Part shown: positions 7,740 through 17,164 of the stretch, one piece after another
Layout of the letters: each line of letters begins with the position of its first letter
Numbering within the stretch: position 1 is the first letter of the stretch
NCBI RefSeq assembly: GCF_000313755.1
Contig: NZ_AMZB01000107.1
Span: 29,176-93,175, forward strand
Direction: 5' to 3'
Source of the DNA: Pseudomonas nitroreducens TX1
GTDB taxonomy: Bacteria; Pseudomonadota; Gammaproteobacteria; Pseudomonadales; Pseudomonadaceae
Length of the DNA: 64,000 nt
Made by a program: the position numbers and the translations under genes
Notes under the pieces: generated by a model
Told to the model about the DNA's origin: nothing
Databases searched by the model: none
The model's input: only the letters and a program-made list of their open reading frames with translations

Positions 7740-8882
7740 TCAGTTCTTCGGCGCGCGCCCCAGGCAACGCTGGTAGCGCTCGTCCACGCGCTGGGCGAAC
7801 CAGGCAGTGGTGAGCTGGCGGGTGATCTTCGGGCTGTGCAGCGTGATGCCCGGCAGCATCGCCCGCGGCATCGGCTTGCCAGCGGAGCGTTCGGCCAGCG
7901 CGAAGACCTTGGTGTAGAGCTCCGATTTCGTAAACTCCGGCTTGTCGCCCAGCTCCAGGTCGCGGCGGATTTCCCGCTCGCTCATGCCCAGTTTCGGCGT
8001 CAGGGTGCGCACCGCCTTCTCGGTGCTACCGGCGTCATAGCTGCCGTAGAGGATCAGGTCGCCATCCAGTGCCAGGCTGATGCCGGTCAGGTCTGACACC
8101 ACACGCTGGAACGCGGCGTTGCGGCTGGCGTACCAGCCGGCGTTGAAGTCGGCGAATCGGTACAGCTGGCGCGGGTAGTTCACCGGGTAACCGAGCAGGT
8201 GGGCGACTCCGAAGTACATGCCGCCGCGACGAGTGAACACCTCGCGGCGGATACTGCCGTCCACCGGGTACGGATAGCCGTCGGCGTGGGCCTGGGCGAA
8301 CTCGATGCTGACCTGCATCGGTCCGCCGGTATGCACCGGGTTGAAGCGGCCGAACAGTTGCTGGCCCAGGGGTACGCCGCCGATGAAGTCATCGAAGATC
8401 GCGCTCAGCTCCCGCTCGGTTTTCGCGCTCGCCAGGCGCTGGCTGTAGGTGCGGCCATTCGGCGATTTCAGCGCCAGAGCGGTATCGATGAGAAAACCCG
8501 GCACATGCACCTTGCTCGCACGCCGGTCGATCTCGGCGCGGGCGATCTTGCCCAGGCCCGGTACCGGCGGGTCGGCCTTGAAATTGGACTCCTGCTCGGT
8601 GATCGCGACCACCGAGCAAAGGTTTTCGGTGGTTGCCGGAATGCGCTGGGTGGTGAACGCGACCTGGATGTCCTTCGCCCAGCCCTGGCGGTCGGACGCG
8701 CCAGCCGGAATCAGCCTCGCCAATGTGCCGCGTACCTCTTCCGGGGTGGGCTCCGGCACGCTGGGTGCGCGAGTGCCGCAGCCGGCCAGCGCCAGCAGCG
8801 CGGCCAGGCCCAACAGGTGCATGAATCGTGGTGAAGGCCTTTTCAGGCTGGATGAATCTGCCGTCAGGGCAGCCGCAGTCAT
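7740..8882 (-). CDS. DUF1615 lipoprotein
   Basis: A 380-residue predicted lipoprotein. The start at 8882 has AAGGAA six bases upstream; a hydrophobic stretch leads to the lipobox LALAGC (Cys35), so the n-region is longer than usual. DUF1615 features include ITEQESNFKADPPVPGLGKI, GPMQVSIEFAQAHA and GGMYFGVAHLLGYPVNY. The ExES..A and GPMQVS arrangement hints at a lysozyme-like transglycosylase fold, which is inference only. Gly-Thr-Arg follows the lipidated Cys with no Asp at +2, favouring outer-membrane sorting. Function unknown. Confidence 0.8.
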   Translation of the reverse strand: MTAAALTADSSSLKRPSPRFMHLLGLAALLALAGCGTRAPSVPEPTPEEVRGTLARLIPAGASDRQGWAKDIQVAFTTQRIPATTENLCSVVAITEQESNFKADPPVPGLGKIARAEIDRRASKVHVPGFLIDTALALKSPNGRTYSQRLASAKTERELSAIFDDFIGGVPLGQQLFGRFNPVHTGGPMQVSIEFAQAHADGYPYPVDGSIRREVFTRRGGMYFGVAHLLGYPVNYPRQLYRFADFNAGWYASRNAAFQRVVSDLTGISLALDGDLILYGSYDAGSTEKAVRTLTPKLGMSEREIRRDLELGDKPEFTKSELYTKVFALAERSAGKPMPRAMLPGITLHSPKITRQLTTAWFAQRVDERYQRCLGRAPKN

Positions 8883-8968
8883 AGTCCGTTCCTTGCTTGA
8901 TTTCCGCCGCCTACAGGACCTGCGCCCGTCGGCACAGGTTCCCCGGCATTGTCAGGCAAGCATGGATT

Positions 8969-9862
8969 TCAGCGCCAGGCCAGGCGTCGCAGGTTCAGGC
9001 TCCAGCCGCGTTGCATGCCGGCCGCAGCCAACAGGATGGCGACCACGCCCAGCCATTGCAACGGAGTCAGGCGGTGGCCGAAGGCGAACCAGTCGACGAA
9101 GATCGCGGCGATCGGGTAAATGAACGAGAGTGCGCCGGTCAGCGCCGTGGGCAGTTTCTGGATCGCGCCATAGAGCAGCACGTACATGATGCCGGTGTGC
9201 ACGATGCCCAGGGTCGCCAGGCTGGCCCAGGCTGTGGTGGCCTGCGGCAGTGGGGAGAGGTTCGCCCAGGGCGCCAGCAGCAGGACGCCGGTCACCGCCT
9301 GGATCAGCGCGATCAGGTGCGGCGGTACGCCGGTCAAGCGCTTGATGATCAACGCCGCCACTGCATACAGGGCCGCCGCACCGAGGGCCAGGGCGATGCC
9401 GCCCAGATAGTCGCTACCCACCTGCCCCGCTTCGCCGTGCGCGCTGACGATGGCGAGCATGCCGACGAAGGAAAGGCCAAGCCAGGCGAGCTTTTGCGCG
9501 GTCACCTTCTCGCCGAGGAACAGCGCGCCGAGCAACACCAGCAGGAATGGCTGCACGTTATAGACCGCCGTGCCGATGGCGATCGATGCCCGCGAGTAGG
9601 AGCCGAACAGCAGCACCCAGTTGCCGACGATCGCCGCGCCGCTGAGCAGCGCCAGGCCGAAAGTGACGCGGGTGAGGACGCCGGGCCGCAGGAAGCCCAT
9701 GGCCGCACAGATCACCAGGAGCGTCGCGGCGCCGAACACGCAGCGCCAGAACACCACATCCAGCACCGGTTGGCCGGAAATCACCACCAGCCAGCCGATG
9801 GTGCCGCAGATCAGCATGGCGCTGATCATTTCCAGGGTGCCGCGCCTGATTCCTTCGTTCAT
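8969..9862 (-). CDS. EamA/DMT-superfamily transporter
   Basis: A 297-residue inner-membrane protein with about ten hydrophobic helices forming two EamA repeats (first half to about residue 130, second from GGIALALGAAALYAVAALI). Members export amino acids and other small metabolites. A strong GGAGGTGA ribosome site lies five bases before the ATG. It is divergent from an Lrp/AsnC-type regulator across 130 bases, a common arrangement for amino-acid exporters under a dedicated regulator, so an amino acid or derivative is a reasonable substrate guess. Confidence 0.88.
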   Translation of the reverse strand: MNEGIRRGTLEMISAMLICGTIGWLVVISGQPVLDVVFWRCVFGAATLLVICAAMGFLRPGVLTRVTFGLALLSGAAIVGNWVLLFGSYSRASIAIGTAVYNVQPFLLVLLGALFLGEKVTAQKLAWLGLSFVGMLAIVSAHGEAGQVGSDYLGGIALALGAAALYAVAALIIKRLTGVPPHLIALIQAVTGVLLLAPWANLSPLPQATTAWASLATLGIVHTGIMYVLLYGAIQKLPTALTGALSFIYPIAAIFVDWFAFGHRLTPLQWLGVVAILLAAAGMQRGWSLNLRRLAWR

Positions 9863-9992
9863 GGTTCACCTCCGCTTGTTGGTGACCAGTATGAACGGGT
9901 GGATTCGTGCACTCCATCGCCTGATGCAGGCAAATCCTGATGTTTACCTTTACTATCAAGGCAAGTAGCCAACTTCACCTTTCGAGACCAAG
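9863..9992. promoter_or_regulatory. Shared divergent promoter region of exporter and Lrp-type regulator
   Basis: 130 bases separate the divergent start codons and must hold both promoters. The segment near 9938-9965 is the AT-richest part. Lrp-family regulators usually bind such intergenic regions of their own and the neighbouring gene; no specific operator could be read with confidence. Confidence 0.45.
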
Positions 9993-10430
9993 ATGACCGA
10001 CGACATCGACCAGTTGTTGATCGCCGCGCTGATGGAAGACTCGCGCCTATCCCTCAAGGCCCTGGCCCAGGTCAGTGGCCTGAGTTCCCCCAGCGTTGCC
10101 GAGCGCCTGCGCAAGCTGGAGGAGCGCCAGGTGATCACCGGCTACACGGTGAACGTCGATCCACGCGCCTTCGGCTACCACCTGCAAGCCATCGTCCGGG
10201 TGCGCCCGCTGCCGGGAAAACTGCAGGAAGTAGAGAAACAGATCCTGGCGATTCCCGAGTTCACCGAGTGCGACAAGGTCACCGGTGAGGATTGCTTCTA
10301 CGCGCGGATGTGCGTGCGCTCCATGGAGCAACTGGACGAGATCCTGGATCACCTCAACGGGTTTGCCGAGACCAACACGGCCATCGTCAAGAAGAGCCCG
10401 GTGAAGCGGCGCTTGCCGCCGATGGCGTGA
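9993..10430 (+). CDS. Lrp/AsnC-family transcriptional regulator
   Basis: A 145-residue regulator. An N-terminal helix-turn-helix (LSLKALAQVSGLSSPSVAER, about residues 20-39) is followed by the RLRKLEERQVITGYTVNVDP link typical of the family and a RAM/AsnC ligand-binding domain (QAIVRVRPLPGKLQEVEKQI to the end). Such proteins assemble as octamers and respond to amino acids. Its divergent placement beside an EamA exporter suggests it senses that exporter's substrate and controls both genes. Confidence 0.92.
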   Translation: MTDDIDQLLIAALMEDSRLSLKALAQVSGLSSPSVAERLRKLEERQVITGYTVNVDPRAFGYHLQAIVRVRPLPGKLQEVEKQILAIPEFTECDKVTGEDCFYARMCVRSMEQLDEILDHLNGFAETNTAIVKKSPVKRRLPPMA

Positions 10431-10518
10431 GCATCGTTGTTAGACGAGGTGTTTTCGCGCGGCTTCGGAGTGGCTTTTTCCTGAGAGTCCGTGCGGGCAC
10501 CTTTTCCCTCTCCTCCCG

Positions 10519-10540
10519 CCCTCTCCCTGAAGGGAGAGGG
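10519..10540. repeat. Perfect hairpin repeat (CCCTCTCCCT/AGGGAGAGGG)
   Basis: Two perfect 10-base arms (10519-10528, 10531-10540) around a GA spacer, embedded in a purine/pyrimidine-skewed stretch. This CCCTCTCCC-type element is familiar in Pseudomonas intergenic DNA. It lies just after the regulator gene and may help end its transcript, although no T-run follows. Confidence 0.6.
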
Positions 10541-10584
10541 TTAGAGAGAGGGGCTCTTGATCTAGCGAATCCACGACAGAAGAG

Positions 10585-10606
10585 AAAGGCCCCTTGCGGG
10601 GCCTTT
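10585..10606 (-). terminator. Factor-independent terminator after the DUF1329 gene
   Basis: AAAGGCCCC (10585-10593), loop TTGC, GGGGCCTTT (10598-10606). On the minus strand the stem ends in TTTCTCTTCT, so it should stop the leftward DUF1302-DUF1329 transcript; it may also act on the plus strand. Confidence 0.75.
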
Positions 10607-10619
10607 GTCGTTCAGGTGC

Positions 10620-11990
10620 TTAGCGCGATGCCTTGCGGCGCAGCGCCGAAGGACTGAAGTTCGAATCGTCCGGCGCCGGCTGGCTGAAATCGGCGGTGCC
10701 GGGCTCCTCGTTGTCCAGCCACTGGATGCTGTAGCGGTGCGCCTGGAGGTCATGGAAGGTGTCCAGTGCGGTCCACACCATCGGCTGCTCGTAGAAACTC
10801 TTCAGGTAGGCCAGCGACACACGCCACAGCTCGCCGCGGCCGTCATACTGGTCGACCACGGCGGCGCCCCAGCTGTCCTCGTCGAGGTACAGGGTACGGC
10901 GCGAGTAGATGTGCCGCGCACCGGGCTTCAGCTTGCCGTCCACCACCCACACGCGGTGCAACTCGTAGCGGGTGTACTTGGGATTGACGTGGCCGGGGGT
11001 GAGCAGGTCCTTGTACTTAACCTCCGGGCTGGTGATCTGGTAGTTGTTGTAGGGGATGTAGATTTCCTTCTTGCCTACCAGGGTCCAGTCGTAGCGGTCC
11101 GGCGCGCCGTTGTACATGTCGGTGTCGTCGGCGGTGCGCAGGCCATCGGAATCTTCGATGGGGGTGTCGTAGGCCAGCGTCGGGGCGCGGCGCACGCGGC
11201 GCTGGCCAGGGTTGTAACCCCAGGCCTGGCGCGGCTCCTTGACCTGGTCGAGGGTCTCCTGCACCAGCGCGCCATTACCGGCCAGGCGGGCCGGGGCGGT
11301 GGTGAAGGTCATGTAGTAGAACAGGGTGTTGCCGAGCTTCTCGAAGCTGCCCTTGGGGTCGTAGAAGCGGAACAGTGCTTCGTCCTGCGAGGTCACCAGC
11401 GCATAGGCGCCGTTGCGCTGCACGCCGGCCTGGGAGGAACGGCGCACGATGTAGGTGCCGCGATAGCGGGCAATGTGGTTCCACACCGCTTCCACGCCGC
11501 TCTGCGGGATCGGGAACGGCACGCCACCGTAGGCATCGGAGAAGCCGTTGCCGCCTTCGACCAGCTTGGCGCTGGTGGCGTTCTTGTAGATGTTGTCGTA
11601 GATCCACTGCGGCGCCGAGCCGGTGCGGTGGGTCTGGTAGACCGGCATCTGGTAGGTGTCCGGGTAGGCGTTGAACAGCGCGATCTGACCCGGCGTCAGG
11701 TTCGCCTTGTACTGGTCGAGGTTGGCCTTGGTGATGACGAACTTGGGCTTCTCGCCAGCGAACGGGTCGACATGGTGCGCCCCGGGTCCCTTGTAGCCGG
11801 CGGGCGCCGAAGTCAGGCCACCGCTCCAGGCGGGAATGCTGCCGGCGGCGTTGCCGGCCTTCTCCGCGCCCATGGGGGTCAGGCTGCTTTTCAACTGGGC
11901 GGCCTGGTCGGCCGGGACGGCGGCACGCGCATCAGTGACGGCCAGGGCAGTCAGCGCGGCAAGGACGATCAGGGAACTCTTCTTGTACAT
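10620..11990 (-). CDS. DUF1329 exported protein
   Basis: A 456-residue protein with a signal peptide (MYKKSSLIVLAALTALAVTD, cleavage near ARAA at 21-24) and typical DUF1329 stretches: LTPMGAEKAGNAAGSIPAW, PYNNYQI, YTRYELHRVWVVDGKLK, RHIYSRRTLYLDEDSW. The family is thought to adopt a LolB/LolA-like lipid-carrier fold and is almost always beside a DUF1302 gene, as here (13 bases upstream). The pair is commonly proposed to handle hydrophobic molecules in the envelope; direct function is not settled. RBS GGAGAGAA precedes the ATG. Confidence 0.9.
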   Translation of the reverse strand: MYKKSSLIVLAALTALAVTDARAAVPADQAAQLKSSLTPMGAEKAGNAAGSIPAWSGGLTSAPAGYKGPGAHHVDPFAGEKPKFVITKANLDQYKANLTPGQIALFNAYPDTYQMPVYQTHRTGSAPQWIYDNIYKNATSAKLVEGGNGFSDAYGGVPFPIPQSGVEAVWNHIARYRGTYIVRRSSQAGVQRNGAYALVTSQDEALFRFYDPKGSFEKLGNTLFYYMTFTTAPARLAGNGALVQETLDQVKEPRQAWGYNPGQRRVRRAPTLAYDTPIEDSDGLRTADDTDMYNGAPDRYDWTLVGKKEIYIPYNNYQITSPEVKYKDLLTPGHVNPKYTRYELHRVWVVDGKLKPGARHIYSRRTLYLDEDSWGAAVVDQYDGRGELWRVSLAYLKSFYEQPMVWTALDTFHDLQAHRYSIQWLDNEEPGTADFSQPAPDDSNFSPSALRRKASR

Positions 11991-12003
11991 GGTTCTCTCC
12001 GGA

Positions 12004-13965
12004 TCAGAACGAGTATTTCGCGGTGATCGAGACGTTGTCGCGGTCGCGCATGGAGTTGCTGGAGCCGGCGCCGTAGTAGTTGGTGTACTGGGTGCCGACC
12101 TCGAAGGTGTTCAGGTAGCTGGCGTCGATACCGAGGGTGTAGGCCTTGCGACCCTCAATGAAGTTGCCGGTGCGGTCGGAGTTGCCGCTGAAGTCCTCCT
12201 GGTAGACGGCGTAGGGCGACAGCTTCACGCCAGCGTAGACGTCGTTCCAGCTGCCGGTGAGCAACAGGGTGTAGCCGTAGCTGTCGCGGCTGATCTGCAC
12301 GTCGTCGCCATTGCCACCGACGTAGGCCTTGTCCTGGGCGCCGACGAACTTGCGCTCGCTGCCATCCCAGGCGGTGTATTTCAGGCTGCTGCCTCGAATG
12401 TGTTCCGAGGCCAGTTCGGCGACGCCGGTCATGGAATCGAAGCTCAGGTGCGGGCCGAAGTTGTAGATGGTCGACAGCGAGATGTTGTAGGTCTCGGCGC
12501 GCTCGTAGTTCTCGAACAGCTCGCCACGGCACAGCTGCTTGCCGGCCACCGGTGCGCAGGCCTGGCCGGCCGGCGTGTTGGCATCGAACAGGTTGGTCTG
12601 GCCGAGTACGCCCTGGGTCAGCAGGTCGCCCAGCAGGTCGTCGGTGGCGGAGATGCTGATCGGCATGTTCGGCCGGTAGGCGATCTCGCCGGACACCGAG
12701 GCATCGCCCAGGGTGGTGTTGAAGCTGAAGCCGTACATGCGGATGTCTTCGACGTAGTCGCGACGGGCCTCGGCGTTGCTCGCCATGTCCAGCGTCGCCA
12801 GGCCCGGCACGGCCTCGCCGAGGCCGAGCGAGCCGAGCAGCGAGTTCAGCGCGTCGACGTCGACGCCCTGGTAGCCGCGCAGGTCCACCGCGATCTGCGG
12901 CTCCTTGGCGTGGTAATTGACGAAGTAGAAGCCGAACTCGGTGGAGTTGAGTTCCTCGGCGATGTAGCGGAAGGCGACGCCGAACTGGCCGTTGTCACGG
13001 GCCTCGATGTCCTTGCCGACATTGGCCACCTTGAAGGTCCCGGTATTGGGGTTCAGGTAGGCGTTCGGCCCGTGCGGCCCGTTGCCCAGCAGCCCGAGGG
13101 AGGCAACCGTGGGATAACCGGCCAGCAGTTCCTTGATCAGCGGGTTGTCTTCCGTGGTGTAGGCGGTGTTGCCGCCGTCGCTGAACAGGTCGGTGTCGGA
13201 GAAGTAGGTACCCACCGAGTCCAGGCGGGTTTCCTTCCACTTCCACTGGTAGAAGGTCTCCATGGACAGGTCGTCGGTCAGGCCGAAGTTGAGGCTCAGC
13301 GCCTCGGTCGGCACCAGCACTTCCTTGAGCTCGGAGCCCGGCAGGTGGAAGCGCGCGGCGTCCACCGGGTTGATGGTGTTGATGCCGCCCCGGTAGAACA
13401 CGCCCTCGCCCCAGTTCAGCACCTGGCGGCCGACGCGGCCGGTCAGCGGATGCTCGGCGACGTCCCAGCTGCCGGACAGGTAGGCATCCAGCAGCTCGGC
13501 CTTGCGCCCGGCGATGTGGCGGGTGTCATCGGTGAAGTGATCGTCCTGCGGGAACGACTGGCTGGGACGTTCCACGCCATTGGTGGTGTCGTAGTAGTCG
13601 TTGCGCTTGTCCATGATCTGCGTGTCGTAGTAGGCAGTGCCGCGCATGAACAGGCCGTAGTTCTGGTACTTGGCCGAGAGGTCGGAGGTGAGCTTGAAGA
13701 CCTGGGAAACCAGCCCGGTATCGAAGTTGCGGTTGCCGTCGTCGGCATTGATATCGGTGATGTTGCTCTTCTCGCGGCCCTGCACGCGCCACATCGCGCC
13801 GTAGGACAGCGTGCTGTCCAGCGAGCCGGTGATCTCGTTCTCGGCCAGCTTGAACTCCAGGGCCTGGGCCGACCCCGCCACCAGCAGCGGCAAGAGTCCC
13901 ATCACCGCCCCCGCTTTGCGCGGCGCCCAGAAAATGGACGAGCGCGCACCCAATCGACTGTTCAT
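12004..13965 (-). CDS. DUF1302 outer-membrane beta-barrel protein
   Basis: A 653-residue protein if started at 13965 (MNSRLG), which has GGAGG 11 bases upstream; an in-frame ATG at 13989 would add eight residues. The basic n-region and helix GAVMGLLPLLVAGSAQALEF give a signal peptide, followed by repeated amphipathic strands and a C-terminal SITAKYSF ending in Phe, the signal for BAM-assembled barrels. DUF1302 proteins are predicted porin-like channels paired with DUF1329 partners; the next gene is exactly that. Role inferred: movement of a hydrophobic compound across the outer membrane. Confidence 0.87.
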   Translation of the reverse strand: MNSRLGARSSIFWAPRKAGAVMGLLPLLVAGSAQALEFKLAENEITGSLDSTLSYGAMWRVQGREKSNITDINADDGNRNFDTGLVSQVFKLTSDLSAKYQNYGLFMRGTAYYDTQIMDKRNDYYDTTNGVERPSQSFPQDDHFTDDTRHIAGRKAELLDAYLSGSWDVAEHPLTGRVGRQVLNWGEGVFYRGGINTINPVDAARFHLPGSELKEVLVPTEALSLNFGLTDDLSMETFYQWKWKETRLDSVGTYFSDTDLFSDGGNTAYTTEDNPLIKELLAGYPTVASLGLLGNGPHGPNAYLNPNTGTFKVANVGKDIEARDNGQFGVAFRYIAEELNSTEFGFYFVNYHAKEPQIAVDLRGYQGVDVDALNSLLGSLGLGEAVPGLATLDMASNAEARRDYVEDIRMYGFSFNTTLGDASVSGEIAYRPNMPISISATDDLLGDLLTQGVLGQTNLFDANTPAGQACAPVAGKQLCRGELFENYERAETYNISLSTIYNFGPHLSFDSMTGVAELASEHIRGSSLKYTAWDGSERKFVGAQDKAYVGGNGDDVQISRDSYGYTLLLTGSWNDVYAGVKLSPYAVYQEDFSGNSDRTGNFIEGRKAYTLGIDASYLNTFEVGTQYTNYYGAGSSNSMRDRDNVSITAKYSF

Positions 13966-14228
13966 AGACAGCATTACCTCCATGGCCAAGATTTATCGCC
14001 CCGGTCATTGCGGCCGGCGCTGTTCTTATTCGTTTCTCGGCTGCCGACGGCTCCGGACAAGCCGGGCCATCGTGCAGTAACACTCCTGCCAGAGCGCTCG
14101 CGGACGCTTTGGCCCCCTCTCCTCTTCTGACTCGCACGCGGGATTTGGGACTATCGTGCAGGCAAAGTAACAAACTGTTTCCCTGCTGCCAATCCGCAGA
14201 TGTCATCCGCGTCATTCAGTAAGCAAAG

Positions 14229-14257
14229 AAAAGCCCGGCAAATAGCCGGGCTTTTTT
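14229..14257 (-). terminator. Strong bidirectional terminator
   Basis: AAAAGCCCGGC (14229-14239), loop AAATA, GCCGGGCTTTT (14245-14255) followed by further T residues. It ends the leftward DUF3859 transcript and stands between that gene and the DUF1302 promoter region. Confidence 0.85.
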
Positions 14258-14295
14258 CACACAGAAGTTACGACCGAGCGACCGTACTTCGAGAC

Positions 14296-14769
14296 TTACT
14301 CCACGGTGAAGGTCTTTTCCGCCAGCAGCCGGTCGCCCTGGAAGACCATGAAGCGCCACTGGCCCTGCACGACTTCATGATTCTCAGTGAACTGGTAGGC
14401 CATCACGTCGGTGGGCGCGCCCACCACCAGCTTCTGTACGACTTCGAGCTTGTCGTGACGCTGGCCGTCCGGAGTCACCACGCCGGGGGTGAAGTACAGC
14501 AGGGTGAGCGGGGTATCGCCTTCCTGCTTGCCGCTGAGCTGGTAGCGCATGCCGAACTTGGTGCCCAGCTTGGCGGGCACGCGGGTAGTGGCTTCGATCT
14601 CCTGCTCGCTGCGGCTGAGCACACGCTCGCCCGGCTGGTAATCCTTGTACTGGCTGACGAAGACGCCGTACTCCACCGGGCCGTTGACGCGCACTTCGGC
14701 GAAAGCCGAGGAGGCAAAGGTACAAGCCAGGGAGAGAGCCAGGACTGCTGGCAGGCGGGAAATGGACAT
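14296..14769 (-). CDS. DUF3859 periplasmic protein
   Basis: A 157-residue protein with a signal peptide ending at SSAFAEV (near residue 24) and an immunoglobulin-like beta-rich mature domain. The stretches NGPVEYGVFVSQYKDYQPGE, TTRVPAKLGTKFGMRY and PLTLLYFTPGVVTPDG are those I associate with DUF3859. AAGGAG precedes the ATG. No function is known. It is a single gene with its own terminator. Confidence 0.75.
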   Translation of the reverse strand: MSISRLPAVLALSLACTFASSAFAEVRVNGPVEYGVFVSQYKDYQPGERVLSRSEQEIEATTRVPAKLGTKFGMRYQLSGKQEGDTPLTLLYFTPGVVTPDGQRHDKLEVVQKLVVGAPTDVMAYQFTENHEVVQGQWRFMVFQGDRLLAEKTFTVE

Positions 14770-14899
14770 GTCGCGCTCCTTGTTGGGGTCCGCGCGAGGC
14801 TATGACATGGGCGTGACAGGTTGATGACAGCTTGAAGCGAGGCCGCTCGGCGCCGTGCCAAGCGGCTATCATGCGTGAATCGGACCACTGGACAGCATC

Positions 14900-15766
14900 A
14901 TGAGCGACAATCTGCTAACCATCCGCCCCCGCGCCGAAGACGTCGAAGGCATGCCCATCCTGCGCCCCCTGCCCTCGGCCCAGCGCCGCAATGTCGGCCC
15001 CTTCGTGTTCTTCGACCATATGCTAGAGAGCCGCTTCGAGCCCGAACACGGCATGGACATCCGCCAGCATCCGCATATCGGCCTGTCCACCCTCACCTAC
15101 CTGTTCGAGGGCCAGGTGCAGCACAAGGACAGCCTCGGCTCGGACCAGCTGGTGCTGCCCGGCGACGTCAGCTGGATGACCGCCGGGCGCGGTGTCGCCC
15201 ACATCGAGCGGACCCCGGCCGACCTGCTGCACCGTGGCTCGCGCCTGCACGGCCTGCAGGTCTGGCTGGCCCTGCCACGCGAGCTGGAGGACTGTGAGCC
15301 CAGCTACAGCCACCACGCCAGCGCCAGCCTGCCGGAGAGCGACAGCCTGGGCGTGCGCATCCGCATGATCGCAGGCACAGGCTTCTGCCTGGAGTCGCCG
15401 GTGCCGGTACGCTCCAAGACGCTCTATGCCGAGCTGCAGCTCAGCGCCGGGGCGACCCTGGCGATCCCCGACGAACATCCCGAGCGCGCGCTATACCTGA
15501 TCGAAGGCGAAGCGCTGCTTGACGATGACCCGCTGCCGCTGCACGAACTGGTGGTGCTGCCCGAGGGCGAGACCTTCACCCTCTGTGCCTGTGGCGACTG
15601 CCACGCGGTGATCATCGGCGGCGACCCGTTGGACGGGCCGAGGCGGATGAACTGGAACTTCGTCGCCAGCGATCCCGAGCGGATCGACAGCGCCCGCGCC
15701 CGCTGGGCTGCCCACGACTGGCCGAGGGTGCCGGGCGAGTCGGAACGCATCGAATTGCCGCGCTAG
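14900..15766 (+). CDS. Pirin family protein
   Basis: A 288-residue bicupin. The N-terminal cupin shows the pirin motif with metal ligands in HPHIGLSTLTYLFEGQVQHK and the GRGVAHIER segment; the C-terminal domain (VRSKTLYAELQLSAGATLAI to VVLPEGETFTL) lacks obvious metal ligands. Bacterial pirins bind iron and some are quercetin dioxygenases, others regulate metabolic enzymes; which applies here is unknown. It is a single gene divergent from the DUF3859 gene. Confidence 0.9.
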   Translation: MSDNLLTIRPRAEDVEGMPILRPLPSAQRRNVGPFVFFDHMLESRFEPEHGMDIRQHPHIGLSTLTYLFEGQVQHKDSLGSDQLVLPGDVSWMTAGRGVAHIERTPADLLHRGSRLHGLQVWLALPRELEDCEPSYSHHASASLPESDSLGVRIRMIAGTGFCLESPVPVRSKTLYAELQLSAGATLAIPDEHPERALYLIEGEALLDDDPLPLHELVVLPEGETFTLCACGDCHAVIIGGDPLDGPRRMNWNFVASDPERIDSARARWAAHDWPRVPGESERIELPR

Positions 15767-15910
15767 CCATACAGAGAAATCGATCAGAAATCGCCGCCTT
15801 GCCATCGAAAGCGGCGAATGCTTGAGGACTCGCGCAGTGGCTTGCCGCAGCATCGCGCCCCGAACCCTTGCCGACGGCAAGCCCGCTACATCTGGCCCAA
15901 GGAGTCCGTG

Positions 15911-17164
15911 ATGGACCAGTCGACCGCCAACCGCCACACCAGCGCCCTCACCGTGTTGACCCTGCTGTTCTTCATGTGGGGCCTGATCACTTCGCTGAAC
16001 GATATCCTCGTGCCGCACCTCAAGGCGGTCTTTACCCTGTCCTATGTTCAGGCTTCGCTGATCCAGTTCTGCTTCTTCGGCGCCTATTTCGTCATGTCCT
16101 TCCCCTCCGGGCGGCTGGTGGAAATGGTCGGCTACAAGCGCGGGATCATCGTCGGCCTGGCCACCGCTGGCGTCGGCTGCCTGCTGTTCTACCCGGCGGC
16201 CAGCGCGCAGTCCTACCCATTCTTCCTCGCCGCGCTGTTCATCCTCGCTTCGGGCATCACCCTGCTGCAGGTTGCCGCCAACCCCTATGTCAACGTGCTG
16301 GGCCCGGCATCCACCGCAGCCAGCCGGCTGAACCTCACCCAGGCGTTCAACTCCCTGGGCACCACGGTCGGCCCGCTGGTCGGCTCGCTGACCATCCTCG
16401 CCATCGGTGCAGGAGCCGCCTCGCAGATCGGCAGCTCCGCCGCCAGCGAAGCGGACTCGGTGAAGACGCCCTACCTGGTGCTGGCCGGCCTGCTGTTTAT
16501 CATTGCCGTGCTGATCGCCCTGTTCCGACTGCCGCGGATCCATCACGGCGAGCCCACTGACGGCGTGGCCTCTCGCCAGTCGATCTTCGCCCATCGGCAC
16601 CTGGTGTTCGGGGTCATCGCGATCTTCTGCTACGTCGGCGCCGAGGTTTCCATCGGCAGCTACCTCGTCAGTCTGATGGGCCAGCCGGACATCGCCGGGC
16701 TGCCCGCCGAGCAGGCCGGCAAATACCTGTCGTTCTACTGGGGCGGCGCCATGGTCGGGCGCTTCATCGGCAGCGCGCTGATGCGCAGCATCGCGCCGAA
16801 CCGCCTGCTGGCATTCAATGCCGTGGCCATCGCCGTGCTGATCGGCATCGCGCTGAGCGTGGGCGGGCATCTGGCGATGTGGGCGCTGATCCTGATCGGC
16901 CTGTTCAACTCGATCATGTTCCCGACCATCTTCTCCCTGGCGCTGGAGGGCCTGGGCAACCTCACCAGCAAAGGTTCGGGCCTGCTCTGCATGGCCATAG
17001 TCGGCGGCGCCGTGATGCCACTGGTGCAAGCCTTCTTCGCCGACCGTATCGGCCTGTTGCCCTCCTTCGCCGTCCCGTTGGTCTGCTACCTGTACATCGT
17101 CTGGTTCGGAGCACGCGGTTACCGCGCCGACCTGCCTTCCGCGGCCCCCGCTGGCCACGCCTGA
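15911..17164 (+). CDS. Major facilitator transporter, FucP/GluP sugar type
   Basis: A 417-residue transporter with twelve hydrophobic helices. FucP/GluP-family marks include FFMWGLITSLNDILVPHLKA at the first helix, GITLLQVAANPYVNVLGP in helix 5, LNLTQAFNSLGTTVGPLVGS and the conserved MFPTIFSLALEGLGNLTSKG. Members carry glucose, galactose or fucose with protons. The ATG at 15911 has GGAG six bases upstream; the frame extends upstream to 15818 without similarity. No sugar catabolic genes are adjacent, so the substrate is open. Confidence 0.88.
   Translation: MDQSTANRHTSALTVLTLLFFMWGLITSLNDILVPHLKAVFTLSYVQASLIQFCFFGAYFVMSFPSGRLVEMVGYKRGIIVGLATAGVGCLLFYPAASAQSYPFFLAALFILASGITLLQVAANPYVNVLGPASTAASRLNLTQAFNSLGTTVGPLVGSLTILAIGAGAASQIGSSAASEADSVKTPYLVLAGLLFIIAVLIALFRLPRIHHGEPTDGVASRQSIFAHRHLVFGVIAIFCYVGAEVSIGSYLVSLMGQPDIAGLPAEQAGKYLSFYWGGAMVGRFIGSALMRSIAPNRLLAFNAVAIAVLIGIALSVGGHLAMWALILIGLFNSIMFPTIFSLALEGLGNLTSKGSGLLCMAIVGGAVMPLVQAFFADRIGLLPSFAVPLVCYLYIVWFGARGYRADLPSAAPAGHA

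Noticed and set aside
10605..14130. Long plus-strand frames opposite the DUF1329 and DUF1302 genes
   Set aside because: No start context or recognisable motif; the minus-strand genes have signal peptides, ribosome sites and family signatures.
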